A stretch of DNA of 64,000 nt. Source: Frateuria sp. Soil773 (GTDB lineage: Bacteria; Pseudomonadota; Gammaproteobacteria; Xanthomonadales; Rhodanobacteraceae). Below, in pieces: positions 44,743 to 56,769 of the stretch (the first letter of the stretch is position 1; every line of letters starts with the position of its first letter). The notes below the pieces were generated by a model. The model worked only from the letters and a program-made list of their open reading frames with translations, had not been told where the DNA came from and made no database searches. Location of the stretch: positions 323,418-387,417 of the forward strand of contig NZ_LMSL01000040.1 of the NCBI RefSeq assembly GCF_001428405.1, read 5' to 3'. Position numbers and translations under genes: made by a program.

Positions 44743-46467
44743 TTAGCGTCGCCAGTTGGTCTGCGCCAGCTCCACCACCTCGTCGCCGCGGCCGTTCATG
44801 ATCGCCTTGAGCATGTACAGGCTGAAGCCGCGCGCGTGCTCGAGCTGGATCTTCGGCGGCAGCACCAGCTCCTGCTTGGCGGTGACCACGTCCACCAGCA
44901 CCGGACCGTCGTGCGCGAACGCGCGGCGCAGGGCGGGCTCCAGCTCGTCCGAGGCTTCGACGCGGATGCCCAGCACGCCCATCGCGTTGGCCATCGCGGC
45001 GAAATCCGGATTGTCCAGGTCGGTGTTCACGTCGAGGTAGCCGCTGGCCTTCATCTCCATCGCCACGAAGCCCAGCGAGCCGTTGTCGTACACGATCACC
45101 TTCACCGGCAGCCTGAGCTGGGCCAGCGTGATGAAATCGCCCATCAGCATCGCGAAGCCGCCGTCGCCGGACAGCGAAACCACCTGCCGCCCCGGCAGCG
45201 CGGCCTGCGCCCCGATCGCCTGCGGCATCGCGTTGGCCATCGAGCCGTGGTTGAACGAGCCGAGCAGCCGGCGCCGGCCGTTCATGCGCAGGTAGCGCGC
45301 GGCCCACACCGTGGGCGTGCCGACGTCGGCGGTGAACACCGCATCCTCGGCCGCCAGCTCGCTGACCAGCCGGGTCAGGTATTGCGGATGGATCGGCCGC
45401 CCCTTCGGCGAGGGCACGGCCAGGTCGTCCAGCCCCTTGCGCGCGGCGGCATAGTGCTTGAGCGCGGTGTCGAGGAAGCCGCGGTCGTTGCGCTTCTTCA
45501 GCTTGGGCAGCAGGGCGCGCACGGTCTCGCCGACGTCGGCGACCACGCCCAGGTCCAGCCGCGCGCGGCGGCCCAGCGCCGACGGATCGCAATCCACCTG
45601 CACCACCTTGGCCTTGCCGGGGTAGAAGTGGCGGTACGGGAAGTCGGTGCCCAGCATCAGCAGGGTGTCGCAGTTGAGCATCGCGTGGTAGCCGGAGCTG
45701 AAGCCGATGAAGCCGGTCATGCCCACGCTGAAGGGGTTGTCCCACTCGATGTGTTCCTTGCCGCGCAACGCATGCACCACCGGCGCGGCCAGTGCGTCGG
45801 CCAGCGCCATCACCTCGTCGTGGGCACCGGCGCAACCGCTGCCGCAGAGGATGGTCACCGCCTCGCCCTCGTCGAGCACGCTGGCCAGGCGATCCAGGTC
45901 GGCGTCGTTCGGCAGCATCCGCGGCGGCGTCAGCGCCGGCCACGTGCCGGTGGGCGCCACCGCTTCCTGCAGGGCCACGTCGCCCGGGATCACCACCACC
46001 GCCACGCCGCGCTGCAGGATCGCCGCGCGCATCGCTCGGTGCAGCACCTGCGGCATCTGCGCCGGGTTGGTCACCAGCTCCACGTAGTGGCTGCATTCCT
46101 TGAACAGCTCCTGCGGATGCGTTTCCTGGAAATACGCCAGGCCGATCTCGGAGGACGGGATGTGCGCCGCGATCGCCAGCACCGGCACGTGGTTGCGGTG
46201 GCAGTCGAACAGGCCGTTGATGAGGTGCAGATTGCCCGGCCCGCAACTGCCCGCACAGACCGCCAGCTTGCCGGTGAGCGCGGCTTCCGCGCCCGCGGCG
46301 AAGGCCGCGACCTCCTCGTGCCGCACCGGCATCCAGGCGATCCGCTTCAGCCGCCGCAGGCTGTCGTTGAGGCCGTTGAGGCTGTCGCCGGTGATGCCCC
46401 AGATGCGTTCGACGCCGGCCTGGACGAGGGTTTCTGCCAATTGGTCGGCAAGCGTGGTCCTGGGCAT
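44743..46467 (-). CDS. poxB: Pyruvate dehydrogenase (quinone), PoxB-type
   Basis: 574 residues from the ATG at 46467, which follows GGAGAGTCGCC. A TPP-dependent enzyme in three domains: N-terminal pyrimidine-binding part ([60 protein letters not shown]), central FAD-binding part, and TPP part with [20 protein letters not shown] then [11 protein letters not shown]. It oxidises pyruvate to acetate and CO2, passing electrons to ubiquinone at the membrane. A Leu-rich amphipathic C-terminus fits membrane docking. It is divergent from a LysR-type gene that probably regulates it. Confidence 0.94.
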   Translation of the reverse strand: MPRTTLADQLAETLVQAGVERIWGITGDSLNGLNDSLRRLKRIAWMPVRHEEVAAFAAGAEAALTGKLAVCAGSCGPGNLHLINGLFDCHRNHVPVLAIAAHIPSSEIGLAYFQETHPQELFKECSHYVELVTNPAQMPQVLHRAMRAAILQRGVAVVVIPGDVALQEAVAPTGTWPALTPPRMLPNDADLDRLASVLDEGEAVTILCGSGCAGAHDEVMALADALAAPVVHALRGKEHIEWDNPFSVGMTGFIGFSSGYHAMLNCDTLLMLGTDFPYRHFYPGKAKVVQVDCDPSALGRRARLDLGVVADVGETVRALLPKLKKRNDRGFLDTALKHYAAARKGLDDLAVPSPKGRPIHPQYLTRLVSELAAEDAVFTADVGTPTVWAARYLRMNGRRRLLGSFNHGSMANAMPQAIGAQAALPGRQVVSLSGDGGFAMLMGDFITLAQLRLPVKVIVYDNGSLGFVAMEMKASGYLDVNTDLDNPDFAAMANAMGVLGIRVEASDELEPALRRAFAHDGPVLVDVVTAKQELVLPPKIQLEHARGFSLYMLKAIMNGRGDEVVELAQTNWRR

Positions 46468-46526
46468 GGCGACTCTCCGGTGGGTGGATGCATCCACTGT
46501 GCCCGGCCTCGATCATGCTGTCTAAT

Positions 46527-46550
46527 ATATGGCGATGATGATTTTCATAT
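46527..46550. promoter_or_regulatory. Inverted repeat between poxB and the LysR gene
   Basis: ATATG (46527-46531) and CATAT (46546-46550) form an inverted repeat with 14 bases between, in an AT-rich patch of otherwise GC-rich DNA, 28 bases before the LysR gene. It fits a LysR-type operator at a divergent promoter. TAATAT at 46524-46529 may be a -10 element. Confidence 0.45.
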
Positions 46551-46577
46551 CTTTCAACGAATAACGGGCGCTGCGAC

Positions 46578-47483
46578 ATGGAGCTGCGCCACCTGCGCTA
46601 TTTCATCGCCGTGGCCGAGGAGCGGCATTTCACCCGCGCCGCCGCGCGCCTGGGCATCGGCCAGCCTCCGCTGAGCATGCAGATCCGCCAGCTCGAACGC
46701 GAGCTGGGCGCGCGCCTGTTCCACCGCCTGTCGCGCGGCGTCGAGCTGACCGAGGCCGGCCGGCGATTGCTGGAGCGGGCCGGCCCGGTCATCACGCAAC
46801 TGGAGCAGGCCAAGGCCGAGGTGGCGCAACTGGCGCGTGGCGAGGCCGGCCGCCTGCGCGTGGGTTTTGCCGGCGCCACCTATTTCCAGCCGCGCGTGCC
46901 GGCCTTGATCCAGGACTACCGCCAGCGCCACCCAGACGTGGAACTGCTGCCCGAACAGAGCAATACGCCGGCGCTGACCCGGGGGCTGCACGCCGGCAGC
47001 ATCGACGTGGCCTTCATCCGGCCCTCGGCGGAGGCCGACGAGGCGCTGGCCGTCGAGACACTGGTGGTGGAAAGCATGCTGGCGGTGCTGCCGCGCCGGC
47101 ACCCGCTGGCCTCCGGCGGCGCGGCGATCCCGCTGGCGGCGCTGGCCGGCGAAACCTTCATCCTGTTTCCCCGCGACATCGGGCCTGGCCTCTACGACAC
47201 GATCGCCGGCGCCTGCCACCGTGCCGGCTTCAGCCCCCGGCTCGGCCTGGCCGCGCCGCAGATCCCTTCGATCGTGCCGATGGTCGAGGCCGGCTTCGGG
47301 GTCTCCATCGTCCCCGCCTCGGTAAGCCGGATCGGCGGCGCCGGCGTGGCCTACCTGCCGCTGGCCGGCGATGCCCCGAGTGCGCTGCTCGCCCTGGCCT
47401 ACCGGCGCGACGAGCGCTCCCAACTGGTGCGCCGGTTCGTTGCGCTGGCACGGCAGGCGGCACGCGAAGCCGCTGCCACCTGA
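46578..47483 (+). CDS. LysR-family transcriptional regulator (BenM/CatM-like)
   Basis: 301 residues. The helix-turn-helix reads LRHLRYFIAVAEERHFTRAA, ARLGIGQPPLSMQIRQLERE, LGARLFHRLSRGVELTEAGR. The effector domain (GRLRVGFAGATYFQPRVPAL, LHAGSIDVAFIRPSAEADEA) resembles the BenM/CatM/CbbR-like set. The divergent neighbour poxB is its likely target, with the inverted repeat at 46527-46550 as the binding site. The effector is unknown; pyruvate or acetate-related acids are guesses. Confidence 0.92.
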   Translation: MELRHLRYFIAVAEERHFTRAAARLGIGQPPLSMQIRQLERELGARLFHRLSRGVELTEAGRRLLERAGPVITQLEQAKAEVAQLARGEAGRLRVGFAGATYFQPRVPALIQDYRQRHPDVELLPEQSNTPALTRGLHAGSIDVAFIRPSAEADEALAVETLVVESMLAVLPRRHPLASGGAAIPLAALAGETFILFPRDIGPGLYDTIAGACHRAGFSPRLGLAAPQIPSIVPMVEAGFGVSIVPASVSRIGGAGVAYLPLAGDAPSALLALAYRRDERSQLVRRFVALARQAAREAAAT

Positions 47484-47658
47484 GCCGAAGGGCGGGAACG
47501 GATACGGAAAGCGGCAAGCCCAGACCCCGGCAGGACGGCCAGGATCGCCGCTGCCGGAACACGGCCATATCGCAAGTCCGGCATGCAAAAGCGCGCGATT
47601 TCGGCCGCGTCCGCCGCCTGTGGAGCAACCTCGGCCAGGGAGGGACAGGCCGAGGCGG

Positions 47659-48561
47659 TCAGGCCACCCGCAGGCCCGGCCGCTGCCGGGCCAGCTTGCG
47701 CAGCAGTTCGGCCAGCGCCTGCAGGTCGTCGTGCCAGGGCGTGGCCTCGCGCCAGTACAGGGCGATCTCGCGCCCCGGCGCCTCGCCGCGGATCTTCACC
47801 AGCACCATCCCCGGCATCGAGGCCAGCCGTTCGCGCGCCAGCGCCGGCACCAGCGCGTAGCCGCCGCGCAGGCCCAGCAGCGCGGCCAGGCTTTCCAGGC
47901 TGACGTCCTGCACGTGGCCGCCGTGGCCGTCCAGGCCGTCGGCGTGGCTCTCGGCCATCAGGATCGCCTCGCCGGGGTCGAGCTGGTCCAGCGCCACGGC
48001 GCGCCGGCCGGCCAGCGGATGGTCCGCGCGCAGCATCAGCTCCCACGGCTCGAAGAACAGCGGCCGCATCGCGATGCCGCTGGCCGGCCGCGACGGCGGC
48101 GCCAGCACCGCGTCCAGCTCGCCCTCGTGCAGGCGCCGCAGCAGGCCGCGCGGCTTGCCCTCGGACAGGCTCAGGCGCGCGCCCGGGAAATGCTGCGGAA
48201 ACGGATCGACCAGGTGCGGCAGCAGGTAGGGCCCCAGCGAGACCGGCACGCCCAGGCGCAGCTCGCCCCCGAACGCCACCGCGCCGGCGCGCGCCGCCTG
48301 CTGCAGGTGCTCGGCGGCGGCCAGCACCGCGTCGATCTGCAGCAGCAGGCGCCGCCCCCCGGCGGTGGGCACGATGCGCCGGCCGCCGCGCTCGAACAGC
48401 GGCGAACCCAGCGCCTGCTCCACCTTCTGCACCTGGTGCGACAGGCCCGACGGGCTGATGTGCATCGCCCGCGCCGCGCTGTTGAAGCTGCCGTGCCGGC
48501 AGACCGCCTGCACCAGGGTCAGGTCGCGCAGCGAAACGACTGATAGAAGGGTGGAAATCAT
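47659..48561 (-). CDS. LysR-family transcriptional regulator (OxyR-like)
   Basis: 300 residues from the ATG at 48561. The helix-turn-helix is LRDLTLVQAVCRHGSFNSAA, then MHISPSGLSHQVQKVEQALG and SPLFERGGRRIVPTAGGRRL. The effector part has LRLGVPVSLGPYLLPHLVDP and GYALVPALARERL, similar in order to OxyR, but no cysteine pair equivalent to OxyR C199/C208 is seen, so peroxide sensing by disulfide is unlikely. It lies downstream of acnB on the same strand. Confidence 0.9.
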   Translation of the reverse strand: MISTLLSVVSLRDLTLVQAVCRHGSFNSAARAMHISPSGLSHQVQKVEQALGSPLFERGGRRIVPTAGGRRLLLQIDAVLAAAEHLQQAARAGAVAFGGELRLGVPVSLGPYLLPHLVDPFPQHFPGARLSLSEGKPRGLLRRLHEGELDAVLAPPSRPASGIAMRPLFFEPWELMLRADHPLAGRRAVALDQLDPGEAILMAESHADGLDGHGGHVQDVSLESLAALLGLRGGYALVPALARERLASMPGMVLVKIRGEAPGREIALYWREATPWHDDLQALAELLRKLARQRPGLRVA

Positions 48562-48670
48562 CCGTGCGGCCTGTCGCCTCGTCGCCCGCCCCGGTGCGGA
48601 GCGTCCCGGCAAGGATAAACGACAAAGCCCGGCGCAAGGCCGGGCTTCGCCTGGGAACCCGCCGGAAAGC

Positions 48671-51262
48671 TCAGGCCTCGACGGTGTCGGCGACCTGCCT
48701 GAAGTCCTCGATCTGGTCGAAGTTCATGTACTGGTAGATCTTCTCGCCGTTGGCGTTGATCACCCCGATGTCGGCCATGTACTCGGCCTTGGTCGGGATG
48801 CGGCCCAGCCGCGAGCAGATCGCCGCCAGCTCGGCCGAACCCAGGTACACGTTGGAGTTCTTGCCCAGGCGGTTGGGGAAGTTGCGGGTGGAGGTGGAGA
48901 ACACCGTGGCGCCCTCGCGCACCTGCGCCTGGTTGCCCATGCACAGCGAGCAGCCGGGCATCTCCATGCGCGCGCCGGCGGTGCCGAGCACGCCGTAGTG
49001 GCCTTCCTCGGTGAGCTGCTTCTGGTCCATCTTGGTCGGCGGGGCCACCCACAGCTTGGTCGGGATGTCGCGCTTGCCTTCCAGCAGCTTCGACGCCGCC
49101 CGGAAATGGCCGATGTTGGTCATGCACGAACCGATGAACACCTCGTCGATGGTGGCGCCGGCCACGTCGGAGAGGGTCTTCACGTCGTCCGGGTCGTTCG
49201 GGCAGGCCACGATGGGCTCGTGCACGTCGGCCAGGTCGATCTCGATCACCGCGGCGTACTCGGCGTCGGCGTCGCGCTCCATCAACTGCGGATCGGCCAG
49301 CCACGCCTCCATCGCCTTGATCCGGCGCTGCAGGCTGCGGGCGTCCTGGTAGCCCTGCGCGATCATGTACTTGAGCAGGGTGATGTTGCTGGTGATGTAT
49401 TCGATGATCGGCGCCTTGTCCAGATGCACCGTGCAGCCGGCGGCGGAGCGCTCGGCCGAGGCGTCGGACAGCTCGAACGCCTGCTCCACCTTCAGGTGCG
49501 GCAGGCCCTCGATCTCCAGGATGCGGCCGGAGAAGACGTTCTTCTTGCCCTGCTTGGCGACCGTCAGCAGCCCCTGCCTGATCGCGTACAGCGGGATCGC
49601 GTTGACCAGGTCGCGCAGCGTCACGCCCGGCTGCAGCTCGCCCTTGAAGCGCACCAGCACGGATTCGGGCATGTCCAGCGGCATTACGCCGGTGGCCGCG
49701 GCGAACGCCACCAGGCCGGAGCCGGCCGGGAACGAAATGCCGATCGGGAAGCGCGTGTGGCTGTCGCCGCCGGTGCCCACGGTATCGGGCAGCAGCATGC
49801 GGTTGAGCCAGGAATGGATCACGCCGTCGCCCGGACGCAGGCTGATGCCGCCGCGGGTGGAGATGAAGGCGGGCAGCTCGTGATGGGTCTTCACGTCCAC
49901 CGGCTTCGGGTAGGCGGCGGTGTGGCAGAACGACTGCATCACCAGGTCGGCCGAGAAGCCCAGGCAGGCCAGGTCCTTCAGCTCGTCGCGGGTCATCGGG
50001 CCGGTGGTGTCCTGCGAGCCGACCGAGGTCATCTTCGGCTCGCAGTAGGTGCCCGGGCGCACGCCCTGGCCTTCCGGCAGGCCGCAGGCGCGGCCGACCA
50101 TCTTCTGCGCCAGGGTGAAGCCCTTGCCGGTGTCGGCCGGGTTCTGCGGCAGGCGGAACAGGGCGGACGGGGCCAGGCCCAGCGCCTCGCGCGCCTTGGC
50201 GGTGAGGCCGCGGCCGATGATCAGCGGGATGCGGCCGCCGGCGCGCACTTCGTCGAACAGCACCTCGGACTTCACCTGGAACTCGGCGATCACCTGGCCG
50301 TTCTTCAGCGCCTTGCCTTCGTACGGGCGCAGCTCGATCACGTCGCCCATCTCCATCTGCGACACGTCCAGCTCGATCGGCAGCGCGCCGGCGTCTTCCA
50401 TGGTGTTGTAGAAGATCGGGGCGATCTTGCCGCCCAGGCACACGCCGCCGAAACGCTTGTTCGGGATGAACGGGATGTCCTCGCCGGTCCACCACAGCAC
50501 CGAGTTGGTGGCCGACTTGCGGCTGGAGCCGGTGCCGACCACGTCGCCCACGTAGGCGACCGGGTGGCCGGCCTTCTTCAGGTCGAGGATCTGCTGGATC
50601 GGGCCGCGCTTGCCGTCTTCCTCCGGCTGGAACGGCGCGCCCTCGCGCTTGTTCTTCAGCATCGCCAGTGCGTGCAGCGGGATGTCCGGGCGGGTGGTGG
50701 CGTCGGGCGCCGGCGACAGGTCGTCGGTGTTGGTCTCGCCCGGCACCTTGAATACGGTGACGGTCAGGGTCTCGGGCACTTCCGGGCGGCCGGTGAACCA
50801 TTCGGCCTCGGCCCAGCTCTGCAGCACGGCCTTGGCGTTGGCGTTGCCCTTGTCGGCCTTGTCCTTGACGTCGTGGAAGGCGTCGAACACCAGCAGGGTC
50901 TTCTTCAGCGCCTCGGCGGCGATGCCGCCCAGCGTGGCGTCGTCGAGCAGCTCGACCAGCGGATGCACGTTGTAGCCGCCCAGCATGGTGCCCAGCAGCT
51001 CGGTGGCCTTCTCGCGGCCGATCAGGGCGCACCGCTCGGTGCCGAACGCCAGCGCGGCCAGGTAGGACGCCTTGACCTTGGCCGCATCGTCCACGCCGGC
51101 CGGCACGCGCTCGGCGAGCAGTTCCACCAGGAACGCTTCCTCGCCGGCCGGCGGGTTCTTCAGCAGCTCGATCAGGTCGGCGGTCTGCTGGGCCGACAGC
51201 GGCAGCGCGGGAATGCCCAGCGCGGCGCGCTCGGCGAGGTGTTGGCGATAGGCGTTGAGCAT
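48671..51262 (-). CDS. acnB: Bifunctional aconitate hydratase 2/2-methylisocitrate dehydratase
   Basis: 863 residues, the AcnB length, with the HEAT-like N-terminal domain ([20 protein letters not shown]) and the swivel domain ahead of the Fe-S domains. 4Fe-4S ligands lie in [20 protein letters not shown] and [20 protein letters not shown]. It interconverts citrate and isocitrate; apo-AcnB can bind RNA. The start at 51262 was chosen because the open frame beyond it has no AcnB similarity. It is divergent from acnA across 385 bp. Confidence 0.97.
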   Translation of the reverse strand: MLNAYRQHLAERAALGIPALPLSAQQTADLIELLKNPPAGEEAFLVELLAERVPAGVDDAAKVKASYLAALAFGTERCALIGREKATELLGTMLGGYNVHPLVELLDDATLGGIAAEALKKTLLVFDAFHDVKDKADKGNANAKAVLQSWAEAEWFTGRPEVPETLTVTVFKVPGETNTDDLSPAPDATTRPDIPLHALAMLKNKREGAPFQPEEDGKRGPIQQILDLKKAGHPVAYVGDVVGTGSSRKSATNSVLWWTGEDIPFIPNKRFGGVCLGGKIAPIFYNTMEDAGALPIELDVSQMEMGDVIELRPYEGKALKNGQVIAEFQVKSEVLFDEVRAGGRIPLIIGRGLTAKAREALGLAPSALFRLPQNPADTGKGFTLAQKMVGRACGLPEGQGVRPGTYCEPKMTSVGSQDTTGPMTRDELKDLACLGFSADLVMQSFCHTAAYPKPVDVKTHHELPAFISTRGGISLRPGDGVIHSWLNRMLLPDTVGTGGDSHTRFPIGISFPAGSGLVAFAAATGVMPLDMPESVLVRFKGELQPGVTLRDLVNAIPLYAIRQGLLTVAKQGKKNVFSGRILEIEGLPHLKVEQAFELSDASAERSAAGCTVHLDKAPIIEYITSNITLLKYMIAQGYQDARSLQRRIKAMEAWLADPQLMERDADAEYAAVIEIDLADVHEPIVACPNDPDDVKTLSDVAGATIDEVFIGSCMTNIGHFRAASKLLEGKRDIPTKLWVAPPTKMDQKQLTEEGHYGVLGTAGARMEMPGCSLCMGNQAQVREGATVFSTSTRNFPNRLGKNSNVYLGSAELAAICSRLGRIPTKAEYMADIGVINANGEKIYQYMNFDQIEDFRQVADTVEA

Positions 51263-51647
51263 GTGGTCTCGTCCGATGATTGAGCGGTGCGACGGCGCGG
51301 CCGGCCTTCCATGCGGCACGCGGAAAGCATGCGCAGAGAGGTCCGGCCGGGCATCTGCCTTGGGGTGGCGGGGACGGGAATCCCCTGCCCTCATGCCGTT
51401 GCGTGACGGCATTCCAGCCGCTTATTTTGCCAGCCGCGCCGCAATCGCCGCAACGCGAAGCGATGTTTCCGGCAGCGTTCGAAATCATGCAATGGCGCGT
51501 CCCGCGAATCGCTTGCACATCCCGCCGTTTGCCCCAAACTCGTCGGCATCGCCGGTCGATGGACGCCTTGCAATTTCGCTAACACCCGCCGTCCTAGACT
51601 TGCCAGTTGCGCCACGTCCGCAGCCCTTCGCAAACGGAGCCATTCCC
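51263..51647. other. Divergent promoter region between acnB and acnA
   Basis: 385 bases with no gene. A TTGCAA hexamer near 51569 and a TAGACT near 51595 lie upstream of acnA, but the spacing of 21 bases is poor, so the promoter is not fixed. No Fur, RpoS or sRNA site was recognised with confidence. Confidence 0.4.
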
Positions 51648-54398
<2,751 letters not shown>

Positions 54399-54425
54399 TT
54401 CCGCAGTTGTCAGCGTCCACGAAAG

Positions 54426-54448
54426 CGCCGCCTCCGGGCGGCGTTTTT
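54426..54448 (+). terminator. Terminator of acnA
   Basis: CGCCGCC (54426-54432) pairs with GGCGGCG (54437-54443) around TCCG and is followed by five thymines. Confidence 0.92.
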
Positions 54449-54900
54449 CTGCATGCCGCGCGGCGGCCATCCCGGCATGGCGCTACGGAGAACCTCGAAT
54501 AACTCCTCCCTTACTCGTCATCCCGGCGAAACCCGGGGATCCGGCGACGGTGCATGACTGAAGGGCAAAAGCCCTGGATTCCGGCTTACACCGGAATGAC
54601 GCGCGTCGAGGGGTTGTTCGAGTTTCCCTGCAGGCGGGCGTACAGAGCGCCGCGGCGGCGAAGGCTGGGCCAGCGGGTTCGCGAGGCTCCCCAGTGCGGG
54701 TCGTCGCCGCGCACGCCATGAAGATCACGCTCGACAGGCCGCAACAAAAGACCCATGCATCCATGTGGGATGCGACTTCAACCGCGACGCTCCGGCTTGC
54801 GACACCGCGGCCGACGGGTCGCGGCCGAAGCCGCCACCGGCACCCGTTATTGATTCCCATGGCTGGACGCGGCGCTGTGCCGTGTAGCAAACTGCGCCGC
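54449..54900. other. Intergenic region between acnA and the glycosidase pair
   Basis: No supported gene. It holds the REP element at 54516-54601. An in-frame extension of the glycosidase gene back to 54694 is Arg/Pro/Thr-rich and unlike a secreted-protein start, so it was not used. Confidence 0.5.
54516..54601. repeat. REP/BIME-like palindromic repeat (2)
   Basis: Left arm CGTCATCCCGGCGAAACCCG, then GGATCC; right arm GGATTCCGGCTTACACCGG with AATGACG. The arms are imperfect inverted repeats around a spacer containing AAGGGCAAAAGCCCT, itself a small hairpin. Same family as 19521-19604. Confidence 0.8.
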
Positions 54901-54918
54901 AATGTAAACGTTTACATT
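54901..54918. promoter_or_regulatory. Perfect LacI-family operator before the glycosidase genes
   Basis: AATGTAAACGTTTACATT is an exact 18-bp palindrome with the central CpG and TGTAAnCGnTTACA form typical of LacI/GalR/PurR-type repressors. It lies 64 bases before the ATG at 54982 and stands out as AT-rich in GC-rich DNA. A matching LacI-type regulator is not in the window. Confidence 0.82.
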
Positions 54919-54981
54919 CCAATGGCCGGCGGCTCCTGCATGACCGCTGCCACGCCACCCACGCGTCGAACAGGATGTGCC

Positions 54982-56532
54982 ATGACCGTTCTCACGTCGC
55001 TTCGAAACCTGGCCCTGGCCACTTGCGCGGGCGCCCTGCTGGCCGCCGGATGCGTCCAGGCCGCGCCGCCCGCCACGACCATGCTGCGCGTCGACGCCTC
55101 CGCCAGGGCCACCGCCTTTCCACACTTCTGGGAACGGATGTTCGGCTCCGGCCGCGCCTCGCTCGCGCTGCGCGACGACTACCGCAAGGACCTCGTCGCG
55201 GTGCGCGAGGCCACCGGCTTCGGCTACGTCCGCTTTCACGGCATCTTCGACCGCGACGTCGGCCTGGTGCGGCGCGAGCCCGACGGCCGCATCGCCTACA
55301 ACTTCTCCTACGTGGACCAGATCTACGACGGCCTGCTCGAACGCGGCGTCAAGCCGTTCGTCGAGCTGGGCTTCATGCCGGAGGAGCTGACCTCGGATCC
55401 GAAGGCCATCCATGCCTTCTGGTACCACCCCAACGTGGCTCCGCCCAGGGACTATGCCGAGTGGGACGCGATGATCGCCGCCTTCGCCAGGCACCTGGTC
55501 GGGCGCTACGGCATCGACGAGGTCGCCAGTTGGTATTTCGAGGTGTGGAACGAGCCGAACATCGGCTTCTGGACCGGCTCGCCGGCGCAGTCGGCCTACT
55601 TCACCCTGTACGACCACACCGCCCGCGCGCTCAAGGCGGTGAGCCCGCGCCTGCGCGTGGGCGGCCCGGCCACCGCGCAGGCCGCCTGGATCCCGGATTT
55701 CCTCGCGCACGTGCACAAGGACAAGGTCCCGGTCGATTTCGTCAGCACCCACGTCTACGGCGACGACACCGCCGACAACGTGTTCCACACCCGCGAGGCC
55801 ATCCCGCGCGCCGACATGGTCTGCCGCGCGGTGGACAAGGTGCACAGGGAGATCGCCGCCTCGCCCTACCCGCGCATGCCGCTGGTCTTCAGCGAATACA
55901 ACGCCAGCTACGCCAACCTGCCCAACGTCACCGACACCGTCTACATGGGCCCGTGGATGGCCAACACCATCCGCGAGTGCGCCGGCAAGGTCGACCTGAT
56001 GAGCTACTGGTCGTTCTCGGATGTGTTCGAGGAACAGGGCGTGGTGCGCAATCCGTTCTACGGCGGCTTCGGCCTGATCGCCGCCAACCGCATCGCCAAG
56101 CCGGCGTTCAACGCGTTCGCCATGCTGCACCGGCTGGGCGAGGAGCGGCTCGCCGTCGATTCGGATGCAGCCCTGGTCACCCGGCGCGGCGACGGCACCC
56201 TGGTGCTCGCGCTGTGGAACTACGCGCCGGAAGCGGGCAACACCGCCAGCTACACGCCCGGCCAGCCCGCCGGCGCGGCGAAGCATTTCGCCATCGCCGT
56301 GCGCCACCTGCCCGCCGCCGCCCGCGCCACCGTCTGGCGGCTGGACGCCACCCACGGCAACGCCGTCGCCGCGTTCGACCGGATGGGCCGGCCCGACTTC
56401 CCCAGCCGCGAACAGATCGCGCAACTGCGCAAGGCCGCCCAGCCGGCAGCCCCCGAGCACCTGGACGTGCGCGACGGCAAGCTCGAACTGGATATCCCGC
56501 CGCAGGGGCTGGCGGTGATCGAACTGCGTTGA
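54982..56532 (+). CDS. Secreted beta-xylosidase-like glycoside hydrolase, family GH39
   Basis: 516 residues from the ATG at 54982 (AGGA upstream). The N-terminus is a signal peptide, with LLAAGC as a possible lipobox. The GH39 TIM barrel includes FGYVRFHGIFDRDVGLVRRE, ERGVKPFVELGFMPEELTSD, the acid/base glutamate in YFEVWNEPNIGFW, and the nucleophile in LVFSEYNASYANLPNVTDTV. A beta-sandwich follows. Family members release xylose from xylo-oligosaccharides or act on uronides. It is under the LacI-type operator at 54901-54918 and precedes another glycosidase by about 240 bp. Confidence 0.92.
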   Translation: MTVLTSLRNLALATCAGALLAAGCVQAAPPATTMLRVDASARATAFPHFWERMFGSGRASLALRDDYRKDLVAVREATGFGYVRFHGIFDRDVGLVRREPDGRIAYNFSYVDQIYDGLLERGVKPFVELGFMPEELTSDPKAIHAFWYHPNVAPPRDYAEWDAMIAAFARHLVGRYGIDEVASWYFEVWNEPNIGFWTGSPAQSAYFTLYDHTARALKAVSPRLRVGGPATAQAAWIPDFLAHVHKDKVPVDFVSTHVYGDDTADNVFHTREAIPRADMVCRAVDKVHREIAASPYPRMPLVFSEYNASYANLPNVTDTVYMGPWMANTIRECAGKVDLMSYWSFSDVFEEQGVVRNPFYGGFGLIAANRIAKPAFNAFAMLHRLGEERLAVDSDAALVTRRGDGTLVLALWNYAPEAGNTASYTPGQPAGAAKHFAIAVRHLPAAARATVWRLDATHGNAVAAFDRMGRPDFPSREQIAQLRKAAQPAAPEHLDVRDGKLELDIPPQGLAVIELR

Positions 56533-56769
56533 ACGGGTGCCGCGCATGCCGAGCCGGGGAAAGCGCCACCTCGTGCCTTGCCGCTTAAGCCGTGCGCATG
56601 CGCGCATGAAAGCCGGCGCCCGGGCTGGCCGTGGCGGCGGTGCGACGCCACCGGCTGTGCAAGGCCGCGCCGGGGTATCTGCTGCACCACCCCGGCACGG
56701 CGCACCGCCGGACCACCACCCAAGGAGAGCCAGGCCGATGAAGCGCACTCCCACCCACGCAGCGCACGC

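Noticed and set aside
47659-48561. Calling the LysR regulator next to acnB OxyR
   Set aside because: The fold and order are similar, but no redox cysteine pair at the OxyR positions is visible.
48365-51283. A 972-codon open frame on the plus strand opposite acnB
   Set aside because: Shadow of acnB in a GC-rich genome; His/Gln/Arg/Ala composition and no recognisable domain.
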